This document shows, one piece after another, positions 1-9,374 of a stretch of 64,000 nt of DNA. The stretch is from Candidatus Frackibacter sp. WG13 (GTDB lineage Bacteria; Bacillota; Halanaerobiia; Halobacteroidales; Acetohalobiaceae), in the NCBI RefSeq assembly GCF_900114655.1, contig NZ_FOTT01000001.1:130973-194972 (forward strand). The letters are read 5' to 3'. The notes beneath the pieces were generated by a model, which saw only the letters and a list, made by a program, of their open reading frames with translations, ran no database searches and was not told the origin of the DNA. A program made the translations under genes and the position numbers. Numbering within the stretch: position 1 is the first letter of the stretch; every line of letters starts with the position of its first letter.

Positions 1-1376
1 TCTTCAGATTCTAAACCTTTCTTGAAATTAATTAATCTATTAAAGAAATTATTAGTTCGATCGGTTACTTTTAATACTAATGGTTGTAATATATTATCAA
101 TCAGTCTTTGTAACTCTAATCTACGATCTTTATTAATCTCACTCCGTGCTTGGTTAACTCTAAATCTAACCTCCATTAAGAAACCTTGAATTCCTTTCTT
201 CGCCTCTTTAGTGTGTAAATCATATAAATACTTAAGTAGTTGCTGCTTGCTAATTCGCTTTCCTAAATAGTTAGTAGCTACTTCTTCTACATTATGTGCT
301 TCATCTAATACAATATGCTTATACTTCGGTAAGACAGCTACCTCAAGGTCCATACCTTCTTCTTTACGTACAGCAATATCAGCAAACAACAAATGATGGT
401 TCACAATCAAAAGGTCGGCATTAATACTCTTCATCCTTGCTTTAGTAAAGAAGCATTCACCATGATAGGAACAATTACTCCGCAAGCAAGTATCGCTCTC
501 TGAAGCAACTTTCTCCCATACAGAGTATTCTGGCTGAAAGACAAGTTCTGAACGACATCCAGTTTGAGCATCTTGAACCCAATCTAGCAGTTGAATATAT
601 GAATCGCGTTCCTTATTTTCGAATACCTGATCAGCTATCTCCTGTAAGCTATAGACCTTTCTTAGACAGACATAATTCCTTCTCCCCTTAACTAAGACCG
701 CTTTAAAGTCTAAATCTAATGTCTTCTTTAAAAAAGGAATATCTTTATTAATTAATTGCTCTTGTAAATTAATAGTATTAGTAGAGACCACAACTTTTTG
801 ATCATTCTGTGTTGCCCAATAGATACTAGGAATTAAATAAGCTAAAGACTTACCGGTACCTGTTCCGGCTTCTACTAAGAGATGGGTCTGTCGGTTAAAG
901 GCTTTACTTATTACCTCAGCCATAGTCTGTTGTTGATAGCGATACTCATAATTAGGTAGAGCATTATCTAAAAGGTTGCCAGTAGCAAAGATATCACTAA
1001 TCTCTGATACTGGGACCTCCTTCACTTCAGGTTCTAATCCTGGCTCAACTACTACATAAAGTTCATCAACTAAATTATTAACAATAATAAAACCAATACT
1101 TTGAGCTCCAAATTTAGCCGCAAGGTTAAGATCAGGTTGAGAAGGGCTTAAATTACCACTAGGGTGATTGTGAATTACTACTTCTCCTGGTTTCAACTTG
1201 GCAGCTGGTACTGGAACAGCCGTCTTATTACCTCTAGCTACTACTTCTATTTCATCAATAACCTCTTTTTCACCTGTCAAACGTCCAATGCAGTAAACTT
1301 CCTGCCCTTTAGCCGTCTTTATCACTTCTTTTAATTCATTTTTCACTTCTGAAGTAAAGTAATCTAAAACTTCCAT
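1..1376 (-). CDS. JAB-domain/DinG-family DNA helicase fusion (5' part, runs off the window)
   Basis: Only the first 458 codons are inside the window, with no in-frame stop. The N-terminal ~115 residues form a RadC-like JAB/MPN domain: the JAMM signature HNHPSG at residues 69-74 is followed by PSQPD ending at Asp82. From about residue 145 there is a superfamily 2 XPD/DinG helicase: Walker A EAGTGTGKS (Lys176), four cysteines at 274, 297, 302 and 308 placed like the 4Fe-4S ligands of DinG/XPD, and the DEAH box at 358-361. DinG-type enzymes are 5'-3' DNA helicases acting on D-loops, R-loops and forked DNA; the C-terminal helicase motifs lie beyond position 1. Start ATG at 1376 follows GGGGTG. 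It is 14 bases downstream of nfo, so both are probably co-transcribed as a DNA-repair pair. Helicase assignment is firm; the role of the JAB domain is unknown. Confidence 0.85.
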   Translation of the reverse strand, partial: MEVLDYFTSEVKNELKEVIKTAKGQEVYCIGRLTGEKEVIDEIEVVARGNKTAVPVPAAKLKPGEVVIHNHPSGNLSPSQPDLNLAAKFGAQSIGFIIVNNLVDELYVVVEPGLEPEVKEVPVSEISDIFATGNLLDNALPNYEYRYQQQTMAEVISKAFNRQTHLLVEAGTGTGKSLAYLIPSIYWATQNDQKVVVSTNTINLQEQLINKDIPFLKKTLDLDFKAVLVKGRRNYVCLRKVYSLQEIADQVFENKERDSYIQLLDWVQDAQTGCRSELVFQPEYSVWEKVASESDTCLRSNCSYHGECFFTKARMKSINADLLIVNHHLLFADIAVRKEEGMDLEVAVLPKYKHIVLDEAHNVEEVATNYLGKRISKQQLLKYLYDLHTKEAKKGIQGFLMEVRFRVNQARSEINKDRRLELQRLIDNILQPLVLKVTDRTNNFFNRLINFKKGLESE

Positions 1377-1390
1377 CAAATCACCCCAAA

Positions 1391-2227
1391 TTATTCTCTT
1401 AGATCACTAATTTGCTTTAGATTTATCTCATCATTACCAAATTCATCAACCGGTGTTTCAATAATAAAGGCTTTATCTCTCAATTGTGGATGATTAACTA
1501 AATTATCGAATCCATCTAAACCAATCTTACCTTGACCAATATGATAATGACGGTCTTTATTATTTCCTAATTCTCCTTTAGAATCATTAGTGTGGATTAC
1601 CGATAGGTTTTCTACACCAAATGTCTCTTCAATCTCATTTATAAGATCTTCCAAACCTTCTTCTGTACTTAAGTCATAACCAGCAGCAAAAGCATGACAG
1701 GTATCTAAACAGATACCTACTCGTCCTAAAGAAATACCATCTGCCATCTTTGCTAATTCATCAAAGTTAGCCCCTACTTCTGTTCCGGCTCCTGCTACAT
1801 TCTCTAATAATAATTTTACTTCTGGTTCAGTCTCAGCAATCACTTCTTTTAAAGCTTGATTGACTCGCTTAATCCCTGCCCCAACTCCTGATCCAGTATG
1901 ATTTCCAGGATGTAGAACTAAGTAATCAGCATTCAAAAGGTCAGCCCGCTGAATATCATCTTTAAGTGCTGTTTTAGACTTCTCATGTAACTCGTCTTTA
2001 GGAGTAGCTAAATTAATCAAATAATTCACATGAACTACTACAGATAATATCTCCCCTGTTTTAACCTTCTTCTTAAAACATTTAACTTGGTCTTGACTTA
2101 ACTCTTTTCCTTTCCACCCCCGTGGATTTTTAGAAAAGATCTGAAAAGTATTTATCCCTAATTCTTTTGCTCTATCTACTGCTTTATCAACTCCACCAGC
2201 AATTGACATATGGGCTCCTAATTTCAT
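1391..2227 (-). CDS. nfo: Endonuclease IV (AP endonuclease)
   Basis: 278-residue TIM-barrel AP endonuclease that cleaves the backbone 5' to abasic sites in base excision repair, using a three-metal zinc centre. Ligands typical of the family are visible in order: His66, His106, Glu142, Asp175, His178, His212, Asp225, His227 and Glu257. Length is standard (about 280). ATG follows GAGGTGAAAAG. It lies between the pnp terminator and the JAB-DinG gene, with which it probably forms a two-gene repair transcript. No strong promoter is obvious in the 44 bases between the terminator and the start. Confidence 0.95.
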   Translation of the reverse strand: MKLGAHMSIAGGVDKAVDRAKELGINTFQIFSKNPRGWKGKELSQDQVKCFKKKVKTGEILSVVVHVNYLINLATPKDELHEKSKTALKDDIQRADLLNADYLVLHPGNHTGSGVGAGIKRVNQALKEVIAETEPEVKLLLENVAGAGTEVGANFDELAKMADGISLGRVGICLDTCHAFAAGYDLSTEEGLEDLINEIEETFGVENLSVIHTNDSKGELGNNKDRHYHIGQGKIGLDGFDNLVNHPQLRDKAFIIETPVDEFGNDEINLKQISDLRE

Positions 2228-2270
2228 CTTTTCACCTCACCTATTAGAATGAATGTTCGATTGCAAAGCA

Positions 2271-2305
2271 TAAAAAACATAAACTAGAATAACTCCAGTT
2301 TATGT
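2271..2305 (-). terminator. Rho-independent terminator after pnp
   Basis: A perfect 9-bp inverted repeat (ACATAAACT, 2277-2285; AGTTTATGT, 2297-2305) with an 11-nt loop. On the minus strand it is followed directly by a run of T (2271-2276). It lies just after the pnp stop codon and separates rpsO-pnp from nfo. Confidence 0.72.
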
Positions 2306-2336
2306 CTAAGGAGAAAGATAGATAAAATTAGAAAAC

Positions 2337-4454
2337 TTATCTATCTTCTTCTTGTTCTTGCTGCTTAATAGCTTCAATTCGTGATAAATTAATACGGTCT
2401 CTATCATCAATACCAATTACTTTTACTAACACTTCATCACCTAGTTCTAAGATATCCTCTACTTTCTTAACATGATAATCTGCTAACTCAGAAATGTGAA
2501 CTAAACCTTCTTTTCCAGGTAAGACTTCAACAAAAGCACCAAAGTTAGTAACTTTCTTTACTTCTCCTAAATAAAGCTTACCAACCTCCACATCTTCTGT
2601 TATCTTCTCTATTATCCTTTTAGCATTCTGCCCACCTTCTTGATTTTCAGCAGAAATAAAGACTGTTCCGTCATCCTCGATATCTATATTAACATCATTC
2701 TCATCAACAATCTTCTTAATCGTCTTACCTCCAGGTCCAATTACATCTCTAATCTTCTCAGGATCAATCTCAATAGTTATGATACTTGGTGCATATGGAG
2801 ATAAGTCTTCTCTTGATTCAGAAATGACTTTTAACATCTCATTAAGGATATGAAGTCGTCCTTTACGAGCCTGTTCTAAAGCCTTAACTAAAATATCTTT
2901 AGGGACTCCTTTAATCTTAATATCCATCTGTAAAGCAGTGATTCCATCTTCAGTTCCTGCTACTTTAAAGTCCATGTCTCCATTAAAGTCTTCAATTCCT
3001 TGGATATCAGATAAAATTTGAACCTTTTCTCCTTCTTTCATAAGACCCATAGCTATACCTGCCACTGGCTTTTTAATTGGCACCCCAGCATCCATTAAAG
3101 CTAAAGTACTACCACAGATACTAGCCTGAGAAGTAGAACCGTTTGATTCTAAGACTTCAGAGACCATACGAATAGTATAAGGAAATTCCTCATGACTTGG
3201 AATCATTGGCCTCAATGCTCTCTCACCTAAAGCACCGTGTCCTATCTCACGACGTCCTGGTCCTCTAATTGGTCCTGTCTCACCAACACTAAAGGATGGG
3301 AAGTTATAATGATGCATATACCGCTTCGATTCAGCATTTTCTAATCCATCTAAAATCTGCTCATCACCAACAGCACCTAAAGTCGCTACTGTCATAGCTT
3401 GAGTTTGTCCTCTAGTAAAGACTCCTGAACCATGAGCCCGTGGTAGGATTCCTACTTCACACCAGATTGGTCGAACTTCATCTACAGCTCGTCCATCTAC
3501 TCTAACTCCTTCATCTAAGACTAAACTACGTATAGCCTCTTTTAGAAGCTTATCTAATGTATTATGAACTACTTGCATCTTATAATCTTTATCTTCTTCT
3601 TCAGCAAATTTTTCTTCAAAATAATCTGTTATTTCTGCCTTGACTTGGTCAACATTATCATTTCTTTCACTCTTCTCTTCTGTCTGAGCAGCATCTTTAA
3701 TTTTATCGCCTACATATTCTCTAACTTCTGCTTCAAGTTCTGGATCATCTGTAGTAACTAATTCTACTTCTGCTTTTTCTTTTCCTACCTCGGCTGCCAT
3801 CTCTTCTTGTAATTTAATTACCTTTTGATTTACTTCTTGTCCAAATTCAATAGCTTCGATCATCTTATCTTCCTTAACCTCATCAGCACCAGCTTCAACC
3901 ATCATTACTCCGTCTTTATTGCCAGCAACAACTAAGTCCAGTGGGCTTTCCTCTTTCTGTTCTAACGTAGGGTTAACTACGAATTCACCATCAATCATAC
4001 CTATATTAACCCCACCAATCGGTCCATCAAACGGAATATCAGAAATAGTCAACGCAGCTGAAGCTCCAATCATAGCAGCTATATCAGGTGCATTATCATT
4101 ATCCACTGATAAAACTGTAGCTACAATCTGTACGTCGTCTCTAAAACCTTTTGGAAATAAAGGTCGCAGTGGTCTATCGATTAATCTTGAAGTCAAAGTA
4201 GCCATTTCACTAGGCCTACCTTCACGCTTAATAAAACCACCTGGTATCTTTCCAGCAGCGTATAGTCTTTCTTCATAGTTAATCATTAGTGGAAAATAAC
4301 TAATTCCTGGCCGAGGGTCTGACATAGTAGCAGTTACTAAGACAACTGTCTCTCCATACTTAACTAAAACAGAACCATTAGCCTGCTTAGCTAATTTGCC
4401 GGTTTCGATAGTTAATTCCCTACCACCGAATTCTACTTGCCATTCTTTCTTCAT
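2337..4454 (-). CDS. pnp: Polyribonucleotide nucleotidyltransferase (PNPase)
   Basis: 705-residue 3'-5' phosphorolytic exoribonuclease of mRNA turnover. Two RNase PH domains are separated by an all-helical acidic linker (about residues 215-310). They are followed by a KH domain ([11 protein letters not shown], about 575) and a C-terminal S1 domain ([20 protein letters not shown], about 630-650). Length is typical of the family. ATG follows AGGAGCG. The gene follows rpsO, the order seen in most bacteria. PNPase levels are usually autoregulated through RNase III, but I see no conserved hairpin here beyond the rpsO terminator. Confidence 0.98.
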   Translation of the reverse strand: MKKEWQVEFGGRELTIETGKLAKQANGSVLVKYGETVVLVTATMSDPRPGISYFPLMINYEERLYAAGKIPGGFIKREGRPSEMATLTSRLIDRPLRPLFPKGFRDDVQIVATVLSVDNDNAPDIAAMIGASAALTISDIPFDGPIGGVNIGMIDGEFVVNPTLEQKEESPLDLVVAGNKDGVMMVEAGADEVKEDKMIEAIEFGQEVNQKVIKLQEEMAAEVGKEKAEVELVTTDDPELEAEVREYVGDKIKDAAQTEEKSERNDNVDQVKAEITDYFEEKFAEEEDKDYKMQVVHNTLDKLLKEAIRSLVLDEGVRVDGRAVDEVRPIWCEVGILPRAHGSGVFTRGQTQAMTVATLGAVGDEQILDGLENAESKRYMHHYNFPSFSVGETGPIRGPGRREIGHGALGERALRPMIPSHEEFPYTIRMVSEVLESNGSTSQASICGSTLALMDAGVPIKKPVAGIAMGLMKEGEKVQILSDIQGIEDFNGDMDFKVAGTEDGITALQMDIKIKGVPKDILVKALEQARKGRLHILNEMLKVISESREDLSPYAPSIITIEIDPEKIRDVIGPGGKTIKKIVDENDVNIDIEDDGTVFISAENQEGGQNAKRIIEKITEDVEVGKLYLGEVKKVTNFGAFVEVLPGKEGLVHISELADYHVKKVEDILELGDEVLVKVIGIDDRDRINLSRIEAIKQQEQEEDR

Positions 4455-4531
4455 TTATCAACGCTCCTTTTTACTTAGTATTTTATGTATTTTTAAACAT
4501 TTTATTTATAGCAAAAAATACTTATACAAAT

Positions 4532-4554
4532 AAGAGCGGGAAATCCCCGCTCTT
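4532..4554 (-). terminator. Hairpin between rpsO and pnp
   Basis: Perfect 9-bp GC-rich stem AAGAGCGGG (4532-4540) / CCCGCTCTT (4546-4554) with a 5-nt loop, ten bases past the rpsO stop. The minus-strand tail is ATTTGTAT, only moderately T-rich, so this could be a partial terminator or an mRNA-processing stem that leaves pnp with less transcript than rpsO. Confidence 0.6.
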
Positions 4555-4563
4555 AATTATTTA

Positions 4564-4830
4564 TTAACCTCTAATACCTAACTCATCAATTAAAGCTCGG
4601 TATCTCTCAATAGCATTCTCTCTTAAATACTTAAGCAATCGCTTACGTCTCCCAACCATCTTTAATAGACCACGTCTTGAACTGTGATCTTTATTATGCT
4701 CTTTTAAATGCTCAGTTAATTCTTCAATACGAGCTGTTAAAAGTGCAACCTGTACCTCTGGAGATCCAGTATCGCCTTCATGACGACTGAACTTTTCAAT
4801 AATTTCCTCTTTCTTTGCTTCAATTAGCAT
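4564..4830 (-). CDS. rpsO: 30S ribosomal protein S15
   Basis: 88-residue S15, which binds the 16S rRNA three-way junction early in assembly of the 30S platform. The family core is plain: [17 protein letters not shown] (about residues 15-31), the [11 protein letters not shown]-type segment ([11 protein letters not shown]) and the LLKYL region. ATG follows AAGGAGGTGAAG. Upstream lie its own promoter (4922-4950) and a structured leader (4859-4905), so it is separately transcribed and probably autoregulated. Confidence 0.98.
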   Translation of the reverse strand: MLIEAKKEEIIEKFSRHEGDTGSPEVQVALLTARIEELTEHLKEHNKDHSSRRGLLKMVGRRKRLLKYLRENAIERYRALIDELGIRG

Positions 4831-4858
4831 TAAACTTCACCTCCTTAAATTATGATCC

Positions 4859-4905
4859 CCATTAACCAAGAACGACGTTGGTGAATCGTTATCCCTAGTC
4901 AATGG
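4859..4905 (-). promoter_or_regulatory. Structured rpsO leader, candidate S15 autoregulatory RNA
   Basis: Between the promoter and the rpsO ribosome binding site the transcript can form an outer 8-bp helix (CCATTGAC with GTTAATGG, one G-U; plus-strand 4898-4905 and 4859-4866) and an inner 5-bp helix (AACGA/TCGTT; 4886-4890 and 4871-4875) joined by internal loops. S15 leaders in Firmicutes are known autoregulatory RNAs that mimic the 16S site. The pairing is visible; regulation by S15 is inference, and I cannot match it to a specific published class. Confidence 0.45.
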
Positions 4906-4921
4906 TTCAAACTCCTATATA

Positions 4922-4950
4922 ATTTTAACATAAAGTACTTCACTTGTAAA
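4922..4950 (-). promoter_or_regulatory. SigmaA-type promoter of rpsO
   Basis: Minus-strand TTTACA (4945-4950), a 17-bp spacer, then TAAAAT (4922-4927): five of six matches in each hexamer with ideal spacing. The predicted start site lies about 80 bases upstream of the rpsO ATG and immediately ahead of the structured leader. Confidence 0.65.
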
Positions 4951-4957
4951 CTGCTTT

Positions 4958-5878
4958 CTAAATTAAGATCTGCTTAGCTGTAGCTATATCATCTTTAATC
5001 TGTTTAATTAAACCTTGTTGATCATTAAAATTTAATTCTCCCCTTATCCTCTCTATAAACTCTACTTCAATCTCCCGTTGATAAAGATCATCATTAAAAT
5101 TTAAAATATGAACCTCAATTGTAAAGTCATCGTTATCAAAGGTTGGCCGTGGTCCTAGATGAGCTACTCCAGCTAACTTCTTACCTACTATATGAACATA
5201 AACTGCATACACACCGGAAGCAGGGGTTATATAGTCAGTTACCGGTTTTAAATTTGCAGTAGGAAAGCCTAACTCTCTACCACGCTGGTCTCCATTAATG
5301 ACTTTCCCAATTAGTGAGTAATTACGAGTTAAGTAAGTTTTGACTTTCTCTACTTGTCCTGTTGCAATTAAACCACGAATATAAGTACTACTAACAATCT
5401 CTTCCTCTACAGTTACTTGTCCTAGCACCTTGACTTTAAATCCTAATTCTAAACCTAGTTCTTTTAATCGTTCGACATTCCCTAAACCTTTATACCCGAA
5501 TCTAAAGTCTTGACCTACAACTACTTTTTTAGCATTAACTCCTTTTACTAAGTAATCCTCAACAAAAGTTCGAAAGTTTAATTTAGCAAAATCAGAATTA
5601 AATTCTTTAAGATAGATTTTATCTAATCCCAAATCGCTTAATATTCTACTCTTTTGTTCCCAATTAGTGATTAAACCTGGAGCCGCTTTAGAACTTAAAA
5701 TACTTAAAGGGTGGGGAGCAAAAGTAAATAAAGCACTTTTACAGTTTGATTTCTTTGCATCAGTTATTGTTTCATTAATGATCTGTTGATGGCCGTAATG
5801 GACTCCATCAAAAGTTCCTAAAGCCACCACTACGTCTTCTATTTCATTCTTAATACTTCCATCTCTAATGACTTCCAT
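4958..5878 (-). CDS. ribF: Bifunctional riboflavin kinase / FAD synthetase
   Basis: 306 residues from the chosen start. It phosphorylates riboflavin to FMN and adenylates FMN to FAD. The N-terminal nucleotidyltransferase domain has GTFDGVHYGH (a GxFDGxHxGH nucleotide-binding motif) and VVGQDFRFGYKG. The C-terminal kinase domain has GRELGFPTANL, SGVYAVYVH and the FDNDDFTIEVHIL segment. I start at ATG 5878 because AGGGGAG lies seven bases upstream. The in-frame ATG at 5911 would overlap nrnA and has no good ribosome binding site. No FMN riboswitch is present. truB, usually just upstream, is missing. Confidence 0.95.
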   Translation of the reverse strand: MEVIRDGSIKNEIEDVVVALGTFDGVHYGHQQIINETITDAKKSNCKSALFTFAPHPLSILSSKAAPGLITNWEQKSRILSDLGLDKIYLKEFNSDFAKLNFRTFVEDYLVKGVNAKKVVVGQDFRFGYKGLGNVERLKELGLELGFKVKVLGQVTVEEEIVSSTYIRGLIATGQVEKVKTYLTRNYSLIGKVINGDQRGRELGFPTANLKPVTDYITPASGVYAVYVHIVGKKLAGVAHLGPRPTFDNDDFTIEVHILNFNDDLYQREIEVEFIERIRGELNFNDQQGLIKQIKDDIATAKQILI

Positions 5879-5903
5879 CTTAGTCTCCCCTTTAAAGAAC
5901 AAA

Positions 5904-6896
5904 TTAATCATCTTTTATCTGCTTAAGTTTCATTTGTAGCTTTTCTAACAAAGTGTCTTTAGCCTCTGCTAATGGAGCTTGAATGGTACAACCAGCAGCC
6001 CGGGGATGACCTCCACCCCCAAATTGATGGGCAAACTCATTGACCGGAAAATAATTGTTTGACCTAAGACTAACTCTAGTCTTTTCTGGCTCTACCCCTT
6101 TGAATAGAACTCCTACCTCAACTCCCTTCAGACTCCGCGGATAATTAACTAACCCTTCTGTATCCTCCCAAGCAGCTCCTAATTTAGCTAACATTGGTTC
6201 ATCTACCACTGTCCAAGCTACCTGTCCATTGGCAGTTACTTCAAGATTAGTTAATACTTTGCCTTTCAGTTTCATACTACTATAGCTTTCGGTCTCATAG
6301 ACATTCTTAATTATCTCTTGGGTATCCACCCCTAACTCTAACATATCAGCAATAATACGATGTGTCTCTGGAGAAGTATTAGAATATCTAAAATTACCAG
6401 TATCGGTAATAATAGCAGTAGCAATTGCCATTCCAAAATCAAATTGAAAATTACTCCCTAACTCTACTGCTAAATTATAAATTAACTCTCCAGTAGCTGA
6501 AACCGTAGCATCAACATAATTATAAGCACCATAATTACTATTGTCACTATGATGGTCAATATTAATCTTCCTTACTTCTGGAACAAAGAAATCTTTAACT
6601 TGACCAATTCTATCTAAAGCACTACAATCTAGTATGAAATACAGGTCATAATCTTCCGCTTTAATCTCATCTGGTAAATCATTAACTAAATAGATATCGT
6701 TAGCTCCATTTAAGAATCTTAAATATTGTGGTACTGGATCAGCTAAAAGAATATCTATCTTTTGAGCATAGGGTTCTAATAGATATTGTAATCCTAAGAG
6801 AGAACCAATACTATCTCCATCTGGATTAACGTGAGCAGTTAACAAAAAATTATCATGCTTCTCTATTAAATTAATTAAATGTTGATACTTTTTCAT
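5904..6896 (-). CDS. nrnA: Bifunctional oligoribonuclease / pAp phosphatase (DHH family)
   Basis: 330-residue DHH-DHHA1 phosphoesterase that degrades nanoRNAs and dephosphorylates 3'-phosphoadenosine 5'-phosphate. The metal centre shows TAHVNPDGDSIGS near residue 21, an Asp near residue 110 (ILDCSALDRIG) and the DHH motif (IDHHSDN, about 136). The C-terminal DHHA1 domain carries the substrate loop GGGGHPRAAG at about 293. It sits between rbfA and ribF as in Bacilli and Clostridia. Confidence 0.95.
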   Translation of the reverse strand: MKKYQHLINLIEKHDNFLLTAHVNPDGDSIGSLLGLQYLLEPYAQKIDILLADPVPQYLRFLNGANDIYLVNDLPDEIKAEDYDLYFILDCSALDRIGQVKDFFVPEVRKINIDHHSDNSNYGAYNYVDATVSATGELIYNLAVELGSNFQFDFGMAIATAIITDTGNFRYSNTSPETHRIIADMLELGVDTQEIIKNVYETESYSSMKLKGKVLTNLEVTANGQVAWTVVDEPMLAKLGAAWEDTEGLVNYPRSLKGVEVGVLFKGVEPEKTRVSLRSNNYFPVNEFAHQFGGGGHPRAAGCTIQAPLAEAKDTLLEKLQMKLKQIKDD

Positions 6897-6911
6897 TAAA
6901 AATCAAGTCCT

Positions 6912-7271
6912 TTATTCTTCATTTTCCTGATCTAAATCCTCTAATATTTTGAAGATTCTAGTTCCTCTCTTAATAGAATCATCATACCTAAATAATATCT
7001 CCGGTGTGTGACGAAGACGAATCCGCTGTCCTAACTCCCGCCGAACATAGCCAACGGCATTCTCTAATCCTTCCATCGTATCTTCTTTCACCTTCGGGTC
7101 CTTATCATAAACACTGACAAATACTTTAGCATGACGAAGGTCTCCAGAAACTTCAACATCAGTAATGGTTACAAAACCAATACGTGGGTCTTTAATCTCA
7201 TCATGTAATAACATTTGACTAATTTCTTTTTTGATTAGTTCTGCTACTCTTCGGGGACGGTGATTAGCCAT
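6912..7271 (-). CDS. rbfA: Ribosome-binding factor A
   Basis: 119-residue KH-fold cold-shock factor that binds the free 30S subunit and helps mature the 5' end of 16S rRNA. Typical segments are RPRRVAELIKKEIS at the N-terminus, DPRIGFVTITDVEVSGDLRHA's family core (first half DPRIGFVTITDVEVS, about 30-44) and RIRLRHTPEILFRYD near the C-terminus. ATG 7271 is chosen because GAGGAG is nine bases upstream; an in-frame TTG at 7280 would abut the ribosome binding site. Confidence 0.96.
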   Translation of the reverse strand: MANHRPRRVAELIKKEISQMLLHDEIKDPRIGFVTITDVEVSGDLRHAKVFVSVYDKDPKVKEDTMEGLENAVGYVRRELGQRIRLRHTPEILFRYDDSIKRGTRIFKILEDLDQENEE

Positions 7272-7290
7272 AGAAATCAACTCCTCTAAA

Positions 7291-9297
7291 TTAAAGGGTA
7301 CGTTTCACTTCTTCATAGTCATAAACTTCAATAACATCTCCAATTTTAATATCATTAAAGTTCTCTAAACCAATCCCACATTCATATCCTTCAGCTACCT
7401 CTTTGGCATCATCTTTAAATCGCTTTAACGAAGCAATATCTCCTTCAAAGATAACGACGCCATCTCTTAATAATCTAGCTTTAGCATTACGACTTACTTT
7501 ACCATTGGTTACATAAGAACCAGCAATAGTACCAACTTTCGGTACACTAAATGTATCTCTAACTTCTACTCTTCCTAATATTACTTCCTTATAATCCGGA
7601 TCTAATAGCCCTTCCATAGCAGCTCTAATATCCTCTAAAGCTTTATAAATAACTCGATAAGTTCTTACATCAACTTGTTCCTTCTCTGCTACATGTCGTG
7701 CATTATTGTCCGGTCTAACATTAAACCCAATTACAATTGCATTAGATGCTGTAGCTAACATAATATCGGCCTCGCGTATCGCACCAACACCGCTATGTAC
7801 GATATTAACCTGTACTTCATCAGTACTAAGCTGTAATAAAGCTTCTTTGATTGCCTCTACTGAACCTTGCACATCACCTTTAACAATGATATTTAAATCC
7901 TTGATTTCTCCTTGCTGAATCTGATCAAAGAGATCATCTAACGTAACTGTCTTATTCTTACCTAAATCTTGCTGTCGCTTAATATCCTGACGGTCTTCAG
8001 CTAATGTTCTAACTACTTTTTCATTTTCTAAGACCTGTAAAAGATCACCAGCTTGTGGTACAGAATTAAATCCTAAAACTTCTACTGGAGTCGCAGGTGT
8101 AGCCTCTTCTACCCTTGCCCCTTGGTCATTAATCATTGCCCTGACTCGCCCATAAGCCAATCCAGCTACTAGTGGATCTCCTACTTTTAAAGTTCCATTT
8201 TGAACTAAGACTGTAGCTACTGCACCTCTGCCTTTATCTAATTCTGCTTCTACAATTACTCCGTTAGCTAAGCGGTCTGGATTAGCTTTTAACTCTTCCA
8301 TTTCTGATACTAAGGTTACCATCTCTAATAATTCATCAAGATTCTGTTTCTTAAGCGCAGAGATTGGAACGCATATAGTATTTCCACCCCACTCTTCAGG
8401 CACTAATCCATGTTCAGTCAACTCTTGTTTAACTCTATCCGGCTGAGCATTAGGTTTATCAATCTTATTAATAGCAACAATAATTGGTACTTCAGCCGCC
8501 TGGGCGTGATTAATAGCTTCTACTGTTTGCGGCATAATTCCATCATCAGCAGCTACAATTAAAATTGTAATGTCAGTTGCTTGTGCTCCTCTGGCTCGCA
8601 TAGATGTAAAAGCCTCATGGCCCGGAGTATCTAAAAACGTAACCTTATCCCCACTTATTTCTACCTGATAAGCACCAATATGCTGAGTAATACCTCCGGC
8701 TTCACTTTCAGTTACATTTGTTTCTCTAATCGCATCTAAAAGTGTTGTCTTTCCATGGTCTACGTGTCCCATTACTGTAACTACTGGTGGTCTTGCTTGT
8801 AAATCTTCCGGCTTATCTTCTATATCCTGCACTAATTCATTAAGAGAAATTTCTTCTTCCTCTTCACTTTCTACACCAAATTTTGCTGTGTATCCATAAT
8901 CATCAAGAATAATTTCAATCGTATCTTGGTCTAGTTCTTGATTAATTGTAGCCATAATACCTAAACCAATTAAATTCTGAATTAAAGAATTAGGCTCTAT
9001 ATCTAATTTTTCGGCTAACTCTTTAACCGTTAAAGTCCCTTCAATTTCAATTATATTCTCTTCTTCTATATCTTGCTCTACGCTATTATCTATTTCTCCT
9101 GTTTCATTCCCTTCTTGAGCTGCTGCTTCTGATTGACTTTCATCAGAGACCATCTCTGTTAGCAAGTCAGCTGTTTCATCATCTACTGTACTCATATGAC
9201 TACTCGCATCTACACCTAATTCACTTAATAAATCTAATATTTCTGAGCTAGATAGTCCCAAATCTTGGGCTAACTTATAAACTCGAATCTTCCCCAT
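7291..9297 (-). CDS. infB: Translation initiation factor IF-2
   Basis: 668-residue GTPase that places fMet-tRNA on the 30S subunit. N-terminal IF2_N segments ([15 protein letters not shown] and [15 protein letters not shown], about residue 88) flank an acidic, low-complexity stretch that is shorter than in B. subtilis. The G domain has [10 protein letters not shown] (about 176), DTPGHEAF and NKID. It is followed by domains II, III and the C2 fMet-tRNA-binding domain. ATG follows GGAGGTG. The usual ylxR and ylxQ genes between nusA and infB are absent. Confidence 0.98.
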   Translation of the reverse strand: MGKIRVYKLAQDLGLSSSEILDLLSELGVDASSHMSTVDDETADLLTEMVSDESQSEAAAQEGNETGEIDNSVEQDIEEENIIEIEGTLTVKELAEKLDIEPNSLIQNLIGLGIMATINQELDQDTIEIILDDYGYTAKFGVESEEEEEISLNELVQDIEDKPEDLQARPPVVTVMGHVDHGKTTLLDAIRETNVTESEAGGITQHIGAYQVEISGDKVTFLDTPGHEAFTSMRARGAQATDITILIVAADDGIMPQTVEAINHAQAAEVPIIVAINKIDKPNAQPDRVKQELTEHGLVPEEWGGNTICVPISALKKQNLDELLEMVTLVSEMEELKANPDRLANGVIVEAELDKGRGAVATVLVQNGTLKVGDPLVAGLAYGRVRAMINDQGARVEEATPATPVEVLGFNSVPQAGDLLQVLENEKVVRTLAEDRQDIKRQQDLGKNKTVTLDDLFDQIQQGEIKDLNIIVKGDVQGSVEAIKEALLQLSTDEVQVNIVHSGVGAIREADIMLATASNAIVIGFNVRPDNNARHVAEKEQVDVRTYRVIYKALEDIRAAMEGLLDPDYKEVILGRVEVRDTFSVPKVGTIAGSYVTNGKVSRNAKARLLRDGVVIFEGDIASLKRFKDDAKEVAEGYECGIGLENFNDIKIGDVIEVYDYEEVKRTL

Positions 9298-9374
9298 AAC
9301 TTACGCACCTCCAACTAATTTAGACAAACACACCACAATCTACATCAAAAAATCTATATTAAAGCGTCTTCCCC

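Noticed and set aside
3919-4278. 119-residue plus-strand open frame inside pnp
   Set aside because: Antisense shadow of a certain gene, no ribosome binding site, Ser/Pro-rich composition typical of reversed coding sequence.
5878-5911. Longer ribF start at ATG 5911
   Set aside because: No good ribosome binding site and overlaps nrnA; ATG 5878 has AGGGGAG at the right distance and gives the family N-terminus.
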